From assembly GCA_021794835.1 (NCBI GenBank), contig JAJYQA010000013.1, positions 1-55,805 of the forward strand: 55,805 nt of DNA, written 5' to 3'. This stretch comes from Actinomycetes bacterium (GTDB lineage: Bacteria; Actinomycetota; Aquicultoria; Aquicultorales; Aquicultoraceae). Shown here piece after piece: positions 54,705 through 55,805 of this stretch; position 1 is the stretch's first letter, and each line of letters opens with the position of its first letter. The notes beneath the pieces were generated by a model. The model had not been told where the DNA came from. It worked only from the letters and a program-made list of their open reading frames with translations, and did no database searches. The position numbers and the translations under genes were made by a program.

Positions 54705-54736
54705 CAACAATTACCTCTTGCAACAATTACCTCTTG
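54705..54736. repeat. 16-bp tandem duplication at the rpsI stop codon
   Basis: CAACAATTACCTCTTG occurs twice in direct succession (54705-54720, 54721-54736). The second copy includes the last codons and stop of rpsI. Confidence 0.85.
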
Positions 54737-55122
54737 GAGAACTGTGGACGCTTGCGGGCTTTTTTCAAGCCGTACTTACGACGCTCCTTCATACGTGGGT
54801 CGCGGGTTAGTAGGCCAGCTTTCTTAAGCTCTCCACGAAAACCGTCATCAGCCTCAAGCAGGGCTCTCGCGATACCGTGACGCAAAGCTCCAGCTTGACC
54901 GCTTACGCCGCCTCCGGTGATCGACGCGATAACATCAAACCTGCCGATTGTGCCGGTCACATCGAATGGCTGCTGAACTAAGGTCTGTAGCGTCTTGCGG
55001 CCAAAATAGGTTTCAAGGTTCTTACCATCGATGTTAAACTCACCCTTGCCGGGCGTCAAGCGGACCCGAGCTACGGCATCTTTTCTACGGCCTGTCCCGT
55101 AATAAATAACTTTATCAGCCAC
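54727..55122 (-). CDS. rpsI: Ribosomal protein uS9
   Basis: 131 aa. [19 protein letters not shown] at the N-terminus and the basic tail [16 protein letters not shown] that reaches the P-site tRNA are diagnostic. It follows rplM by three bases. Confidence 0.98.
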   Translation of the reverse strand: MADKVIYYGTGRRKDAVARVRLTPGKGEFNIDGKNLETYFGRKTLQTLVQQPFDVTGTIGRFDVIASITGGGVSGQAGALRHGIARALLEADDGFRGELKKAGLLTRDPRMKERRKYGLKKARKRPQFSKR

Positions 55123-55125
55123 CGT

Positions 55126-55569
55126 TTACTCTCCTTCCGCCCTAAGATCTAGTATTTTTGGGTGCTGGGCGGCATGTGGATGCTCCGACCCCGCATAGAC
55201 TTTCAGTTTTTTAAACATTGCACGGCCAAGACTGTTATGTGGCAGCATTCCCTTAATCGCAAGTTCAATGACCCTTGTAGGGTCCTTGGCCATCATTTTT
55301 TCAAATGTGATCTCTTTTAGGCCGCCAGGATAGCCGGAATGACGATAGTATTTCTTGCTCTGGGCTTTTTTGCCGGTCATAGTGACCTTTTCCGCGTTAA
55401 TAACGATTACATTGTCGCCAGTATCCATGCTTGGCGTATACATCGGTTTGTGTTTTCCCCTAAGAATGGTCGCAGCCCTTGTCGCCAGGCGGCCCAGCGG
55501 TACTCCGGCTGCATCAACAATAAACCATTCTCTATGGATATCCTTTGGCCTAGCTGAATAGGTCTTCAT
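55126..55569 (-). CDS. rplM: Ribosomal protein uL13
   Basis: 147 aa. [38 protein letters not shown], and [20 protein letters not shown] are typical. GGAGGA precedes the ATG. First gene of the unit. Confidence 0.98.
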   Translation of the reverse strand: MKTYSARPKDIHREWFIVDAAGVPLGRLATRAATILRGKHKPMYTPSMDTGDNVIVINAEKVTMTGKKAQSKKYYRHSGYPGGLKEITFEKMMAKDPTRVIELAIKGMLPHNSLGRAMFKKLKVYAGSEHPHAAQHPKILDLRAEGE

Positions 55570-55636
55570 GTCTCCTCCAACGCTGTATGTGAAAGCAAAT
55601 CAATATTCCAAAACGCTAATAATGCAACCAGAATAT

Positions 55637-55690
55637 ATTATACAAAACCGCAGTAAATGTCAAATATAAGTAAGCCTATGTTACTGTCAA
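55637..55690 (-). promoter_or_regulatory. Two putative tandem promoters of rplM-rpsI
   Basis: Upstream pair: TTGACA (55685-55690), 16-base spacer, TATATT (55663-55668). Downstream pair: TTGACA (55658-55663), 15-base spacer, TATAAT (55637-55642). The spacings are short, but the boxes are good and suit a strongly expressed operon. Confidence 0.55.
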
Positions 55691-55693
55691 CGT

Positions 55694-55805
55694 TTAGTAG
55701 GAACATCTCGTCTCGTGCTTATGCGAGTGCCCCCAATCCAGCAATACCGCGCAGAGCAGCAACCCAGGGACGACTGCCATGAGGCCCGGTAAGTGCTGGC
55801 AGAGA
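55694..55805 (-). CDS. Possible C-terminus of a membrane protein (partial)
   Basis: An open minus-strand frame enters from the right edge, with a hydrophobic stretch LMAVVPGLLLCAVLL followed by DWGHSHKHETRCSY and a stop at 55694. Another frame is also open here, so coding is not certain. No family can be named from 36 residues. Confidence 0.25.
   Translation of the reverse strand, partial: LCQHLPGLMAVVPGLLLCAVLLDWGHSHKHETRCSY

Overview
The window looks like a chromosomal segment of a Gram-positive-type bacterium, most likely a deep-branching anaerobic actinobacterium (Actinomycetota). The best evidence is gene order: rplM-rpsI, glmM, glmS, acpS, nnrD, alr, tsaE-tsaB-rimI-tsaD, groES-groEL, guaB3 and guaA run in one direction (minus strand), as in mycobacteria. 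A GuaB3-type IMP dehydrogenase, a CIRCE operator, a sortase and a glmS ribozyme fit the same picture. GTG and TTG starts are common. The taxonomy is an inference.

Region 1 (about 1-10.4 kb) is a decaying accessory zone. An operon on the minus strand encodes a DUF362 protein, a LuxE-like acyl-protein synthetase, a LuxC-like acyl reductase, a LuxD-like alpha/beta hydrolase and an MFS transporter: a lux-type fatty-acid-reductase cassette without luciferase. The DUF362 gene is split by an IS1634-family element (4526-6393) with matching inverted repeats and a 5-bp target duplication; removing the element restores its frame. The MFS gene is cut by what looks like the end of an IS256-family element. 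Five single-base frameshifts lie in this zone. A LuxR/NarL-type regulator with a receiver lacking the phospho-acceptor Asp and a second, frameshifted insertion sequence (8797-10393) complete it.

Region 2 (about 13.8-29.0 kb) is the most remarkable part. Four separate fluoride (crcB-motif) riboswitches, each with its own intrinsic terminator, lie within 12 kb. They stand before (i) crcB and a DUF190 gene; (ii) a six-gene operon for a membrane complex related to energy-converting hydrogenase / formate hydrogenlyase; (iii) a dynamin-like GTPase, an MFS transporter and a HEAT-repeat protein; and (iv) a DUF6062 protein with an unknown partner. Enolase, a classic fluoride target, is the next gene. 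In the hydrogenase-like complex all four cysteines that would bind the NiFe site are replaced, so it is not a hydrogenase but an Ehr-type complex of unknown substrate. I read this region as a fluoride-stress island joining efflux, membrane maintenance and a redox-linked ion pump.

Region 3 (29-55.8 kb) is mainly housekeeping: aroF and chorismate mutase, guaA-guaB3 behind a possible attenuator, groES-groEL with CIRCE, a broken lnt, the tsaD-rimI-tsaB-tsaE set, a family-4 uracil-DNA glycosylase, alr, nnrD, acpS, a CoA-disulfide reductase-rhodanese fusion next to a methyltransferase with a CsoR-family-like operator upstream, a proton pyrophosphatase, glmS with its ribozyme, glmM, an ornithine/alanine racemase-like gene, and rpsI-rplM. 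Two families of short dispersed repeats are scattered through regions 2 and 3; one creates false N-terminal extensions on two genes, and another truncates lnt.
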